Source: Butyrivibrio sp. M55
Lineage (GTDB): Bacteria; Bacillota; Clostridia; Lachnospirales; Lachnospiraceae
Assembly: GCF_900116865.1 (NCBI RefSeq)
Contig: NZ_FPCD01000001.1
Coordinates: 186,001 to 250,000 of the forward strand
DNA: 64,000 nt
Direction: 5' to 3'
The notes below the pieces were generated by a model. It searched no databases and was not told the DNA's origin. It saw only the letters and a list, made by a program, of their open reading frames with translations. Each line of letters begins with the position of its first letter. The stretch's first letter is position 1. This document shows, piece by piece, positions 33,780 to 43,121 of the stretch. A program made the position numbers and the translations under genes.

Positions 33780-34649
33780 ATGGCAAAAATAGCGATATTA
33801 ACAGACAGTAACAGCGGAATAACGCAGGCACAGGCAAAGGAACTTGGCATACATGTAGTTCCCATGCCTTTTATGATCGACGAAGAAGAGTTCTTTGAAG
33901 ATATAAATCTTACTCAGGAGCAGTTCTATGAGAAGCTTGGCGACAATGCCAACGTTTCTACAAGTCAGCCTACTCCTGATTCTCTTATGAAAATATGGGA
34001 CGAGCTTTTGAAAGATCATGAGAGCATCGTTTATATTCCCATGAGTTCGGGACTTTCGGGCTCTTGTCAGAGTGCATATATGTTCGCACAGGAAGAGTAT
34101 GAGGGCAAGGTATTCGTGGTTGATAACCAGAGAATATCCGTAACACAGAGACAGTCTGCAATTGACGCAAGAGATATGGCAAATGCCGGCTATTCTGCGG
34201 AAGAAATTGTTCAGAAACTCATGGACACCAAGTTCGAGTCAAGTATCTATATTATGCTCGATACGCTTTATTATCTCAAAAAAGGCGGAAGGATCACACC
34301 TGCTGCCGCAGCACTCGGAACACTCCTTAGACTTAAACCCGTCCTTCAGATTCAGGGCGAGAAACTTGATGCTTTTGCCAAAGCAAGAACAAGCAGTCAG
34401 GGCAAGAGCATAATGATAAATGCGATAAAGAACGATATCGAGACGCGTTTTGGCGGCGAGGAAGCCAAGGACTACTGGATAGCTGCTGCCTATACAAAGG
34501 ATATCGACACAGCAAACGAGTGGAAGAAAGAGCTCGAAAAAGAATTCCCCGGAATGGACATCCACATGGATCCGCTTTCTCTTTCCGTCGCTTGCCACAT
34601 CGGTCCCGGCGCGCTCGCTGTAACGGTAACGAGAAAATTACATTTTTAA
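33780..34649 (+). CDS. DegV family fatty acid-binding protein (FakB-like)
   Basis: DegV/FakB proteins hold a fatty acid in a buried pocket and present its carboxylate to FakA. The 289-residue protein has the family start KIAILTDSNSGITQAQAKEL, the TSQPTPDSLMKIWDELL segment that lines the pocket, IPMSSGLSGSCQSA and YYLKKGGRITPAAAALG. A FakA homologue lies 2.2 kb upstream, separated only by recG, which supports a FakA/FakB pair. The chain specificity cannot be read from the sequence. Confidence 0.88.
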   Translation: MAKIAILTDSNSGITQAQAKELGIHVVPMPFMIDEEEFFEDINLTQEQFYEKLGDNANVSTSQPTPDSLMKIWDELLKDHESIVYIPMSSGLSGSCQSAYMFAQEEYEGKVFVVDNQRISVTQRQSAIDARDMANAGYSAEEIVQKLMDTKFESSIYIMLDTLYYLKKGGRITPAAAALGTLLRLKPVLQIQGEKLDAFAKARTSSQGKSIMINAIKNDIETRFGGEEAKDYWIAAAYTKDIDTANEWKKELEKEFPGMDIHMDPLSLSVACHIGPGALAVTVTRKLHF

Positions 34650-34684
34650 TAAAAAGAAAAGTTTTGAAAAGGGGTTTATAATTT

Positions 34685-36607
34685 ATGGCTTCGTATGATT
34701 CATATGATGCTTCTAGTATTACTGTCCTTGAAGGTCTTGAGGCGGTAAGAAAACGTCCCGGAATGTACATCGGAAGCGTAACCACAAGAGGCCTTAATCA
34801 CCTTGTGTATGAAATCGTGGACAATGCGGTAGATGAGCATTTGGCAGGATTTTGTACTTTGATAAAGGTAACTTTGGAAGCGGACGGTTCCGCAACGGTT
34901 TCCGATAACGGAAGGGGTATTCCCGTCGGTATGCATGCAAAGGGAGTGACTGCTGAACGTATCGTTCTGACAACACTTCACGCCGGCGGTAAATTTGATA
35001 ATAATTCATATAAGACAAGCGGTGGACTTCATGGTGTAGGTTCATCGGTTGTTAATGCGCTTTCTTCAAGAATGAGCGTTAAAGTCTTTAAAGATGGATA
35101 TATCTATCAGGATACCTATGAGAGAGGTATTCCCACAACACAGCTTAAGAACGGCCTTTTAGAGCCAATCGGCACAACAAAGGAGACGGGAACCACGATC
35201 AATTTCCTTCCCGACAATACCATCTTTGAAAAGACAAGATTCAAGGAAGACGATATCAAATCAAGGCTTCACGAGACGTCTTATCTCAATCCTTCACTGA
35301 CAATAATATTCGAGGATAAAAGGCCCGGTGTCGAGGAATATACACAGTTCCATGAACCGGACGGTATTACAGGTTTTATTCGCGATATGAATAAGTCAAA
35401 AGAGGCTGTTCACGATGTTATCGCTTTCAGAGGCGAGAGCGAAGGCGTGGAAGTTGAGGTTGCGTTCCAGTATGTAAATGAGTTCCATGAGGATGTACTC
35501 GGATTTTGTAACAATATCTATAATGCCGAGGGTGGTACGCACCTTACCGGCTTTAAGACTATGTTTACCAACATAATCAATCAGTACGCGCGTGAACTTA
35601 ATATATTAAAAGAAAAAGACGTAAACTTTACGGGAACAGATGTTAGAAACGGTATGACTGCCGTTGTTTCCATAAAGCATCCCGATCCGAGATTTGAAGG
35701 CCAGACAAAGACTAAGCTTGATAATCAGGATGCGGCAAAGATTGTTTCAAAGATAACGGGCGATGAGATGACAAGATTTTTTGACCGAAATCTTGAGACG
35801 CTTAAGTCTATCATCGGCTGCGCGGAAAAGGCCGCAAAGATCAGGAAGACGGAAGAAAAAGCCAAGACAAACATGCTTACAAAGCAGAAGTATTCCTTTG
35901 ATTCAAACGGAAAACTTGCAAACTGCATAAGTAAGGATGCGTCTAAATGCGAGATCTTCATCGTAGAGGGAGATTCCGCGGGCGGTAGTGCGAAGATGGC
36001 AAGAGACAGAAATTATCAGGCCATCCTTCCGATCAGAGGTAAGATCCTTAACGTTGAGAAAGCAAGTATCGACAAGGTTCTTGCAAACGCTGAGATAAAG
36101 ACAATGATCAATGCTTTCGGATGCGGATTTTCCGAAGGATACGGCAATGACTTTGATATAAATAAGCTTAAATATGACAAGATAATAATCATGGCGGATG
36201 CCGACGTAGACGGTGAGCATATTGCGACACTGCTTCTTACTCTTTTCTACAGATTCATGCCCGAGCTAATATATCAGGGACATGTTTATATTGCTATGCC
36301 TCCGCTTTATAAGGCTATGCCTGCAAGAGGCAAGGAAGAGTATCTCTACGATGACAATGCTCTTGTAAAATACAGAAATACACACAAAGGAAACTTCACC
36401 CTTCAGAGATACAAGGGTCTTGGTGAGATGGATCCCGAGCAGCTTTGGGAAACAACGCTTGATCCGGAGAGAAGACTTCTTAAAGCGGTCGAGATTGAGG
36501 ATGCCAAGATGGCTTCTCAGATGACCGAGCTTTTGATGGGAGTGGATGTTCCTCCGAGACGTGAATTTATTCATCAGCACGCAACAGATGCTGAGTTAGA
36601 TATTTAA
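34685..36607 (+). CDS. parE: Type IIA topoisomerase ATPase subunit (ParE/GyrB-like)
   Basis: The 640-residue protein carries the GHKL ATPase domain (ITVLEGLEAVRKRPGMYIGS, EIVDNAVDEHLAG, DNGRGIPV, GGLHGVGSSVVNALS), the transducer, and the TOPRIM domain (VEGDSAGGSAKMARDR, ADADVDGEHIATLL). It ends with the KGLGEMDPEQLWETT region. Together with the next gene, 10 bases downstream, it makes a type II topoisomerase. Gyrase and topoisomerase IV B subunits are hard to separate by eye; topoisomerase IV is preferred because the partner lacks the GyrA box. AAAGGGG precedes the ATG. Confidence 0.8.
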   Translation: MASYDSYDASSITVLEGLEAVRKRPGMYIGSVTTRGLNHLVYEIVDNAVDEHLAGFCTLIKVTLEADGSATVSDNGRGIPVGMHAKGVTAERIVLTTLHAGGKFDNNSYKTSGGLHGVGSSVVNALSSRMSVKVFKDGYIYQDTYERGIPTTQLKNGLLEPIGTTKETGTTINFLPDNTIFEKTRFKEDDIKSRLHETSYLNPSLTIIFEDKRPGVEEYTQFHEPDGITGFIRDMNKSKEAVHDVIAFRGESEGVEVEVAFQYVNEFHEDVLGFCNNIYNAEGGTHLTGFKTMFTNIINQYARELNILKEKDVNFTGTDVRNGMTAVVSIKHPDPRFEGQTKTKLDNQDAAKIVSKITGDEMTRFFDRNLETLKSIIGCAEKAAKIRKTEEKAKTNMLTKQKYSFDSNGKLANCISKDASKCEIFIVEGDSAGGSAKMARDRNYQAILPIRGKILNVEKASIDKVLANAEIKTMINAFGCGFSEGYGNDFDINKLKYDKIIIMADADVDGEHIATLLLTLFYRFMPELIYQGHVYIAMPPLYKAMPARGKEEYLYDDNALVKYRNTHKGNFTLQRYKGLGEMDPEQLWETTLDPERRLLKAVEIEDAKMASQMTELLMGVDVPPRREFIHQHATDAELDI

Positions 36608-36617
36608 AGGGGAAAAT

Positions 36618-38855
36618 ATGGAAGACAGAATTATAAGAACCGAGTATTCGGATATTATGCAAAAGTCGTTCATAGACTATGCCATGAGCGTAATCGTTGC
36701 TCGTGCGCTTCCTGATATAAGAGACGGATTAAAACCTGTTCAGAGAAGAACTTTATACGATATGTATGAACTCGGTATCAGATATGACAGACCGTACAGA
36801 AAGAGTGCGAGAATTGTCGGCGATACCATGGGTAAATATCACCCGCACGGCGACAGCTCAATTTACGACTGCCTAGTCGTTATGACTCAGGATTTTAAAA
36901 AGATCGTTCCTCTTGTTGACGGTCACGGTAACTTTGGAAATATTGAAGGTGACGGCGCAGCTGCAATGCGTTACACCGAGGCAAGACTTTCAAAGCTTAC
37001 TCAAGAGAATTTCCTTGAAGATCTCGATAAGAACGTGGTTGATTTTGTTCCGAACTTTGATGAGACCGAGAGAGAACCTTCGGTTCTTCCCGTTAAGATA
37101 CCGAACTTTCTTATAAACGGTTCAGAAGGTATCGCGGTAGGTATGGCAACAAGCACGCCTCCGCACAATCTCGCTGAAGTTATCGACGCCGAGATTGCAT
37201 ATATACAGAATGACTCTCTTACGACAAAAGAGCTCATGAAGTATATTAAGGGACCTGATTTCCCGACAGGCGGCGTTGTTATCAACAAGGACGAGCTTCT
37301 TAATATCTACGAGACAGGTACCGGTAAGATCAGGTTAAGAGGTAAGGTTGAGACTGAAAAGGGCAAGAACGGACATATCAATCTTGTCATCACAGAGATT
37401 CCTTACACTATGATCGGTATGGGAATCGGTAAGTTTATGGCTGATGTTGCCGAGCTTGCCGAAAAGAAGATTACCAATGACATCATCGATATCTCAAACC
37501 AGTCTTCAAAAGAAGGTGTGAGAATCGTTATTGAACTTAAGAAAGATACAGACGTCGAGAACTTCACAAATCTTCTTTACAAGAAGACTAAGCTCGAAGA
37601 TACATTCGGCGTTAATATGCTTGCTATCGACAACGGACGTCCCGAGACAATGTCTCTTAGGGATATCATGAGGGCATGCGCAGACTTCCAGTTTGAGATA
37701 GCAACAAGAAAGTACACAACCCTTCTTAAGAAGGAGCAGGAGAAAAAAGAGATTCAGGAAGGTCTTATCAAGGCTTGCAATGTAATCGATCTCGTAATTG
37801 AGGTTCTCCGCGGTTCAAAAGACAGGGCTATGGCTAAGAACTGCCTTGTAAACGGTGTTACCGAAGGCATTAACTTTAAATCAAGAGAATCAAAAGCAAT
37901 GGCTGCGCAGCTTCTTTTTACCGAAAGACAGGCTGATGCCATTCTTGAGATGCGTTTATACAAGCTCATAGGACTTGAGCTCGAGGCTCTTATCAAGGAA
38001 CACGAGCAAACGGTCGCAAACATATACAGATACGAGGATATTCTTGAAAGTCACGAGTCAATGTCCATGGTTATCCAGGATGAACTCGGCAAGATCAAGA
38101 AAGAGTATCAGGCAAAGAGAAAGACTGTTATCGATAACAGGGAAAATGCCGTATATGAAGAAAAGCCCATTGAGGAGATTGATGTTGCATTTATCATGGA
38201 CAGATTCGGATATGCAAAGACAATCGATGCTTCAACATATGAGAGAAACAAAGAGACTATCGAAGCCGAGTTCAAATATTCGTTTGTGATGAAGAACACG
38301 GGAAAAGTATGTCTTTTCACAAGTGCAGGTAACCTGCATACCATAAAGGCCATGGATCTTCCTCAGGGAAAAATGAGGGATAAGGGCGTTCCGATCGATA
38401 ACGTAAGCAATTACAACGCTTCCGAAGAAAGTGTCGTTCTTGTCGCAAGCCAGTCTGAGCTTAATCTCTACAGACTTATCTTTACCACAAAGTCATCTAT
38501 GATGAAGACGGTAAACGGCGGCGAATTTGATGTTTCCAAGAGAACCGTTGCAGCGACCAAACTTACGGACGGCGACGAACTTGTAAGTGTAGAAGTGCTT
38601 AAAGAGCAAAAGACTGTTATACTTAGAACAGAGGATGGTTATTTCTTAAGGTTCCCGGTTGATACGATTCCCGAGAAAAAGAAGACGGCTGTCGGCGTTC
38701 GCGGAATGAGACTTGGAAAAAATGATTTTGTAAGAGATGTTTATTATCTGAATGACCTTGAAGAAATGACTGTTGAACACAACAGTAAGAAGCTGGAGCT
38801 TGCCCATCTTAAGATAACAAGCAGAGATACTAAGGGAACAAAGGTAAGGATATGA
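36618..38855 (+). CDS. parC: Type IIA topoisomerase DNA-cleaving subunit (ParC/GyrA-like)
   Basis: The 745-residue subunit cuts and rejoins DNA. The active Tyr119 lies in AAAMRYTEARLS, and the quinolone-determining segment reads GKYHPHGDSSIYD with Ser80 and Asp84 at the positions of E. coli GyrA Ser83 and Asp87, so no classical resistance change is visible. The C-terminal beta-pinwheel (from about residue 495) is short and has no QRRGGKG-type GyrA box, which gyrase needs to wrap DNA for supercoiling. That favours a decatenating topoisomerase IV-like enzyme. It follows parE by 10 bases and overlaps rsmD by four. Confidence 0.8.
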   Translation: MEDRIIRTEYSDIMQKSFIDYAMSVIVARALPDIRDGLKPVQRRTLYDMYELGIRYDRPYRKSARIVGDTMGKYHPHGDSSIYDCLVVMTQDFKKIVPLVDGHGNFGNIEGDGAAAMRYTEARLSKLTQENFLEDLDKNVVDFVPNFDETEREPSVLPVKIPNFLINGSEGIAVGMATSTPPHNLAEVIDAEIAYIQNDSLTTKELMKYIKGPDFPTGGVVINKDELLNIYETGTGKIRLRGKVETEKGKNGHINLVITEIPYTMIGMGIGKFMADVAELAEKKITNDIIDISNQSSKEGVRIVIELKKDTDVENFTNLLYKKTKLEDTFGVNMLAIDNGRPETMSLRDIMRACADFQFEIATRKYTTLLKKEQEKKEIQEGLIKACNVIDLVIEVLRGSKDRAMAKNCLVNGVTEGINFKSRESKAMAAQLLFTERQADAILEMRLYKLIGLELEALIKEHEQTVANIYRYEDILESHESMSMVIQDELGKIKKEYQAKRKTVIDNRENAVYEEKPIEEIDVAFIMDRFGYAKTIDASTYERNKETIEAEFKYSFVMKNTGKVCLFTSAGNLHTIKAMDLPQGKMRDKGVPIDNVSNYNASEESVVLVASQSELNLYRLIFTTKSSMMKTVNGGEFDVSKRTVAATKLTDGDELVSVEVLKEQKTVILRTEDGYFLRFPVDTIPEKKKTAVGVRGMRLGKNDFVRDVYYLNDLEEMTVEHNSKKLELAHLKITSRDTKGTKVRI

Positions 38856-39409
38856 GAGTAATTGCGGGAACTGCAAGAAGGCTGAGGCTCGTTACCCCTG
38901 AAGGAAACGATACCAGGCCGACTCAGGACAGGATAAAAGAAACACTTTTTAATATGATCCAGAACGAAGTACCGGGCGCTGTTTTTCTCGATCTTTTTGC
39001 GGGAAGCGGCGGAATTGGTATCGAGGCACTTTCAAGAGGCGCGTCCAAAGCGTATTTTATTGAAAACGCTGCAGCGGCTTATAAGTGCATTTTGCAGAAT
39101 TTAAAGACGACGCATTTTGAAGAAGATGCCACAGTCCTTAAGCAGGACGTTGTTATCGGGCTTAGGAATATCCACGAGGAAGAAGTTGATATTATTTTCC
39201 TCGATCCGCCTTATCATGAAGGGCTCTACGAGAGAACGCTTGCCCAGCTTGGCACAATGAAATACGTGACCGAACATACAATGATAATTGTCGAGAGTTC
39301 GGCTGATATGGATTTTTCATTCGCTGAAGATTACGGTTTTGAAGTCAGACGCGAAAAAGAATATAAAACAAATAAGCATGTCTTTTTGTATAGAAAGGAA
39401 GCGCTATGA
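38852..39409 (+). CDS. rsmD: 16S rRNA (guanine-966 N2)-methyltransferase RsmD
   Basis: The 185-residue SAM-dependent enzyme has the family start MRVIAGTARRLRLVTPEG, the DTRPTQDRIKETLFN motif, the SAM loop FLDLFAGSGGIGIEALSRGA and the catalytic FLDPPYH (D/N-PP-Y) motif. It methylates G966 near the P site of the 30S subunit. ATGA overlaps link it to parC upstream and coaD downstream; rsmD-coaD is a common Firmicutes pair. Confidence 0.94.
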   Translation: MRVIAGTARRLRLVTPEGNDTRPTQDRIKETLFNMIQNEVPGAVFLDLFAGSGGIGIEALSRGASKAYFIENAAAAYKCILQNLKTTHFEEDATVLKQDVVIGLRNIHEEEVDIIFLDPPYHEGLYERTLAQLGTMKYVTEHTMIIVESSADMDFSFAEDYGFEVRREKEYKTNKHVFLYRKEAL

Positions 39410-39909
39410 AAACAGCGGTTTATCCGGGCAGTTTCGATCCCATAACATACGGACATTTGGACATTATAAAACGTGCGGCTTCAATGTTTGACAAAGTTAT
39501 TGTTGCCGTAATGTGTAATTCAGCGAAAACTCCATTGTTCACACTGGATGAACGTGTTAAAATGATTAAAGAATCCGTAATCGGAATTGATAATGTAGTT
39601 GTCGAATCATTCAGCGGACTTTTGATCGATTATTGCAAAAAAGAAGACATTCATATTGTTATAAGAGGATTAAGAGCGATAACCGATTTCGAATATGAAC
39701 TCCAGATCGCGCAGACCAATAAGGAACTGTCGCACGATGAGGTCGATACGGTTTTCCTCACAACTAATATCAAATACTCATATCTTAGCAGCTCTGTGGT
39801 AAAAGAGGTCGCAAGTTATAAAGGTGATATATCACCTTGTGTTTCAGATTTTGTCGCAAAAGCTCTATACCAAAAGTTTGAAAAACAGAAAGATCAGGGG
39901 GATGTATAA
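39406..39909 (+). CDS. coaD: Phosphopantetheine adenylyltransferase CoaD
   Basis: CoaD joins 4'-phosphopantetheine and ATP to dephospho-CoA, the fourth step of CoA synthesis. The 167-residue protein has the nucleotidyltransferase motif YPGSFDPITYGHLDI (TxGH type) near the start, GLRAITDFEYELQIAQ in the middle and YSYLSSSVVKEVASY near the end. It overlaps rsmD by four bases and its TAA is followed directly by the next ATG. Confidence 0.96.
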   Translation: MKTAVYPGSFDPITYGHLDIIKRAASMFDKVIVAVMCNSAKTPLFTLDERVKMIKESVIGIDNVVVESFSGLLIDYCKKEDIHIVIRGLRAITDFEYELQIAQTNKELSHDEVDTVFLTTNIKYSYLSSSVVKEVASYKGDISPCVSDFVAKALYQKFEKQKDQGDV

Positions 39910-40623
39910 ATGACCAGCAAAATCGAGCAGTTAATTGATGAGATAGAGACTTATATCGATAATTGTAAGCCTCAGCCTTTGTCACAGACAAAGATTATTG
40001 TCAATAAAGAGGAGATTGACGAGCTTTTACGTGAGCTTCGCTCCAAAACTCCCGAAGAGATAAAGAAATATCAGAAAATCATCAGTAACAAAGAAGCCAT
40101 CTTAAACGATGCGCGCAGAAAAGCCGAAGATATCGTAAATCAGGCCACAATAAAAACAAATGAACTTATAAATGAGCATGAGATCATGCAGCAAGCTTAT
40201 GCTCAGGCCAATGAAGTCGTTTCACAGGCCGCTGTTCAGGCAAAAGAAATTCTGGACAACGCTATGACTGAAGCTAACAGCATGAAATCGGCAGCTGTAC
40301 AGTATACAGACCAGCTCCTTGCAGGAGTTGAGGACATCATCACTCAGTCGATCGATGTCACAAGTAAGAGCACCGATGATATTGTTGAGACTATAAAGCA
40401 GAACAGCATCAATATGGTAAAAGAGATCTCACAGAGTACAGACAGCGTATTGTCAGCTCTTACCCAGTACGGTGAGGTCATAAAATCCAACAGGGCCGAT
40501 CTCAGACCGCCCGAGGCTGTTCCGGCAAGCACAGCTCCCGCAGACGGAGCTACAGCCGAAGAGCAACAGGCTCAGGGAATAACCGAACAGGAAGCCCTTA
40601 ACCTTGATATGCTAAACGGATAA
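39910..40623 (+). CDS. Coiled-coil protein of unknown function
   Basis: A 237-residue soluble protein with no recognised enzyme motif. Residues 1-65 are charged and helical; 65-185 form a long amphipathic coiled coil rich in Ala, Gln, Asn and Glu, similar in character to DivIVA-like or V-ATPase subunit H-like proteins. The last 40 residues are Pro/Ala-rich and probably disordered. The ATG abuts the coaD stop, so it belongs to the parE-parC-rsmD-coaD string. A terminator follows. A structural or septal role is only inference. Confidence 0.6.
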   Translation: MTSKIEQLIDEIETYIDNCKPQPLSQTKIIVNKEEIDELLRELRSKTPEEIKKYQKIISNKEAILNDARRKAEDIVNQATIKTNELINEHEIMQQAYAQANEVVSQAAVQAKEILDNAMTEANSMKSAAVQYTDQLLAGVEDIITQSIDVTSKSTDDIVETIKQNSINMVKEISQSTDSVLSALTQYGEVIKSNRADLRPPEAVPASTAPADGATAEEQQAQGITEQEALNLDMLNG

Positions 40624-40634
40624 ACGGAATATCT

Positions 40635-40664
40635 AAGCTGCCGCTTATTTGCGACAGCTTTTTA
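40635..40664 (+). terminator. Rho-independent terminator after the coiled-coil gene
   Basis: AAGCTG (40635-40640) and the following bases pair with GCGACAGCTT (40651-40660), one mismatch, followed by TTTT. It argues against a start of the next gene before this point. Confidence 0.7.
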
Positions 40665-40714
40665 CATTTTCAGTAGGAACCACAGATAGTTTTAGAAAGA
40701 AAGAGGAGAGTAGT

Positions 40715-41755
40715 ATGAGAAGATGTATCGCAACAATTGCTACAGCTGTTTTATTGTCGGTTAGCGGCATATTGCCGACAACCACAGTTACTTCAAACGC
40801 AGCTGACAAGCCGGTAGTTATCGTTATCGATCCCGGTCACGGCGCTGACAACCGTGGTGCGGAGTATAACGGTCTTATTGAAAAAAATATCAACCTTACG
40901 GTTGCAAATTCCATGAAGGCAGAACTTGAGAAGTACGACAATGTAACTGTTTATTTGACAAGAAGTGCGGATCAGGGTCTTTCTCTTGAGGATAGAGCAG
41001 CTTTTGCACAGAGTGTAAATGCTGATTTCTTGTTCAGTCTTCATTTCAACGCATCCAAGGATCATAATTTCTACGGATGTGAGGTTTGGACTTCGGCATT
41101 CGGTAATCAGTACCAGAAGGGGCAGGATTTTGGTAAGATCGAGCTTGCAGAACTCGGAAGCCTCGGAGTATATCAGAAGGGCGTTAAGACCAAGATCGGT
41201 TCTAAGGGCGTAGATTACTATGGCGTTATCAGAGCATGTACAGCAAGAAATATTCCCGGTGTAATCATCGAGCATGCTTACATCGATCACGGTTATGATG
41301 TTCAGAAGGTTAAGTCACCTAACTTCTATGCTCAGCTCGGTGTAAAGGACGCAACAGCTGTTGCAAAGTATTTCAAGCTTAAGTCTTCAAAGACAGGTGC
41401 TGATTTCTCAGGATTTAAGTATGATCCCACACCCGCACCCGCAGGCCCTGTTCGTCAGGATGAGACAGGTCCCGATGTTTGTGAGATAAAGGTTCTTGCA
41501 TCCAGCAAGAAGGACGGAAACGTTCTTGTTCAGATGACTACAAAGGATAACCAGAGTCCTGTTGCTTATTTTGCATATAGTTATGACGGTGGTAAGACTT
41601 TCAGTCCTTTCCAGATGTGGGACAGATCAAAGGAGACACAGTCCTATAACGTAAAGGTTCCCGCAGGTTATGAGAATCCCGTTATCGTATGCCGTTCATA
41701 CAATATCTATGAACTCGGTAAGGAAAGTAACGCTGTTCCTGTAAAGGATTATTGA
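40715..41755 (+). CDS. Secreted N-acetylmuramoyl-L-alanine amidase (Amidase_3)
   Basis: The protein of 346 residues cleaves the bond between muramic acid and the peptide stem of peptidoglycan. It starts with a signal peptide (MRRCIATIATAVLLSVSGIL, probable cleavage after SNAA near residue 30). The zinc ligands of the Amidase_3 domain are visible: His in VIDPGHGADNRGA, the Glu of RGAEYNG, His in FSLHFNA, and the catalytic Glu in GVIIEHAYIDH. The domain ends near residue 225, followed by a Pro-rich linker and a C-terminal beta-rich domain of about 100 residues that may bind the wall. The ATG at 40715 is chosen for the GGAG site just upstream and because earlier in-frame codons lie inside a terminator. 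Confidence 0.9.
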   Translation: MRRCIATIATAVLLSVSGILPTTTVTSNAADKPVVIVIDPGHGADNRGAEYNGLIEKNINLTVANSMKAELEKYDNVTVYLTRSADQGLSLEDRAAFAQSVNADFLFSLHFNASKDHNFYGCEVWTSAFGNQYQKGQDFGKIELAELGSLGVYQKGVKTKIGSKGVDYYGVIRACTARNIPGVIIEHAYIDHGYDVQKVKSPNFYAQLGVKDATAVAKYFKLKSSKTGADFSGFKYDPTPAPAGPVRQDETGPDVCEIKVLASSKKDGNVLVQMTTKDNQSPVAYFAYSYDGGKTFSPFQMWDRSKETQSYNVKVPAGYENPVIVCRSYNIYELGKESNAVPVKDY

Positions 41756-41757
41756 TC

Positions 41758-42486
41758 TTGAGACTCGATAAATATCTGGGTGACCACAATTTAGGAACCC
41801 GTAAACAGATAAAAGAATATTTGAAAAACGGTCGTTGTACGGTTAACGGTGTTGTTGCCGTTAAACCTGACGTACACATTGATGAAAATTCCGATGAGAT
41901 TGCTTTCGACGGTAAAGTGCTTTCTTATGCACGCTTTCACTACTTCATGCTGTATAAACCGGCAGGAGTAGTGTCTGCGACAAATGATAAGAGAAACACA
42001 ACGGTACTTGACCTTCTGAAGGAAGAAAATATAAGGGATCTTAGTCACTGCGGAAGACTCGATATCGACACCGAAGGGCTTCTTTTGATAACAGATGACG
42101 GCGTTTTGATACATAAGCTGTTATCTCCTAAAAAGCACGTAGATAAGGTCTATGAAGTTCATATTGACCATGAGCTTTCTGAGAATGATATCAAAAGACT
42201 TACTGACGGAGTTGATATCGGTGATAAAAACGATGACGGTTCCGTTAAGGCTACGCTTCCTGCGCGCGTTTGCGCAAAGGAAGCCGACCCTGACGGGCAT
42301 CCCGTTATCGAGCTGACTATTCATGAAGGCCGTTTTCATCAGGTTAAAAGAATGCTTGAAGCGGTCGGAAATGAAGTTCTTTTTCTTAAAAGACTTTCAA
42401 TGGGGCCGCTTTTTCTTGATGAAAAACTTGAGCCCGGAGAATACAGAGCTCTTACGTATGAAGAGCTGAAGAAATTAGGGCTTTAA
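41758..42486 (+). CDS. rsuA: 16S rRNA pseudouridine-516 synthase RsuA-like
   Basis: An RsuA-family pseudouridine synthase of about 242 residues. It has an N-terminal S4 domain (RLDKYLGDHNLGTRKQIKEY) and the catalytic motif CGRLDIDTEGLLLITDDG with the nucleophilic Asp. The C-terminal EGRFHQVKRMLEAVGNEVLF is the RsuA version rather than the RluB/RluF version seen in the gene at 16.8 kb. The start is a TTG: 41758 fits AAAGG at about 41743 best; TTG 41752 overlaps the amidase stop and would add two residues. Confidence 0.87.
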   Translation: MRLDKYLGDHNLGTRKQIKEYLKNGRCTVNGVVAVKPDVHIDENSDEIAFDGKVLSYARFHYFMLYKPAGVVSATNDKRNTTVLDLLKEENIRDLSHCGRLDIDTEGLLLITDDGVLIHKLLSPKKHVDKVYEVHIDHELSENDIKRLTDGVDIGDKNDDGSVKATLPARVCAKEADPDGHPVIELTIHEGRFHQVKRMLEAVGNEVLFLKRLSMGPLFLDEKLEPGEYRALTYEELKKLGL

Positions 42487-42504
42487 AATAAGAGGGTGAA
42501 TAAA

Positions 42505-43113
42505 TTGAATCTGCACAGAGTATATAAGGGAGAATTTGGTTATATCAAATACAGAAAAAATGCTGCGATTATCAGGACGGTGATAAGCCTTGCAATCACT
42601 GTCGGAATATACGTGGCTGGTCTCTGGAAATACGGCTCTCAAAAGAATGTAATGAGTATTATCGCGGCTCTCGGCTGTCTTCCTACGGGCTGGAGCGCAG
42701 TAAATATGATCATGTTCATTAAAGCAAAGGGCTGCATAGAGAACGACAAAGATAAGATTGAAGCCTGCAGAGGCGGCCTTCTTATACACTACGATCATGT
42801 CATAACTTCTTATGACAAAAACTTCTATGTATCGGCATCAACTGTTCTTGATAAGAATATTTGCTGCTATTCATCTGATGAAGACATTGATGAGATTGAC
42901 TGCGAGAAGCACATCAAGAAGATGATTGCTCAGAGTGGTTATTCAAACCACAGTATAAAGATATTTACAGATATTGATAAATTCTGCGACAGACTTACTC
43001 AGCTTGAGAAACTGCGTGCAGATAAGGGCATCGATCCTGTAGCTATTGAAGAAAGCTGGATTCCCGGAACAACACAGACTCCGGCATCAATTCTTTTGTC
43101 CATTTCATTATAA
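42505..43113 (+). CDS. Membrane protein of unknown function
   Basis: I do not recognise a family for this protein of about 202 residues. Two hydrophobic helices lie near residues 23-42 and 50-72 (IIRTVISLAITVGIYVAGLW and the following VMSIIAALGCLPTGW), after which comes a cytosolic domain of about 130 residues. The TTG at 42505 is preferred because the ribosome site AGAGGGTGA ends 5 bases before it; the GTG at 42496 lies within that site. It sits in a run of rRNA-modification genes (19 bases after rsuA, 8 bases before the RluA-family gene). A link to them is not supported by motif. Confidence 0.6.
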   Translation: MNLHRVYKGEFGYIKYRKNAAIIRTVISLAITVGIYVAGLWKYGSQKNVMSIIAALGCLPTGWSAVNMIMFIKAKGCIENDKDKIEACRGGLLIHYDHVITSYDKNFYVSASTVLDKNICCYSSDEDIDEIDCEKHIKKMIAQSGYSNHSIKIFTDIDKFCDRLTQLEKLRADKGIDPVAIEESWIPGTTQTPASILLSISL

Positions 43114-43121
43114 GGATAATC

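Noticed and set aside
33770-33811. A 13-codon leader peptide gene before degV
   Set aside because: Too short and without a recognisable attenuation pattern to list as a gene; noted only with the degV leader.
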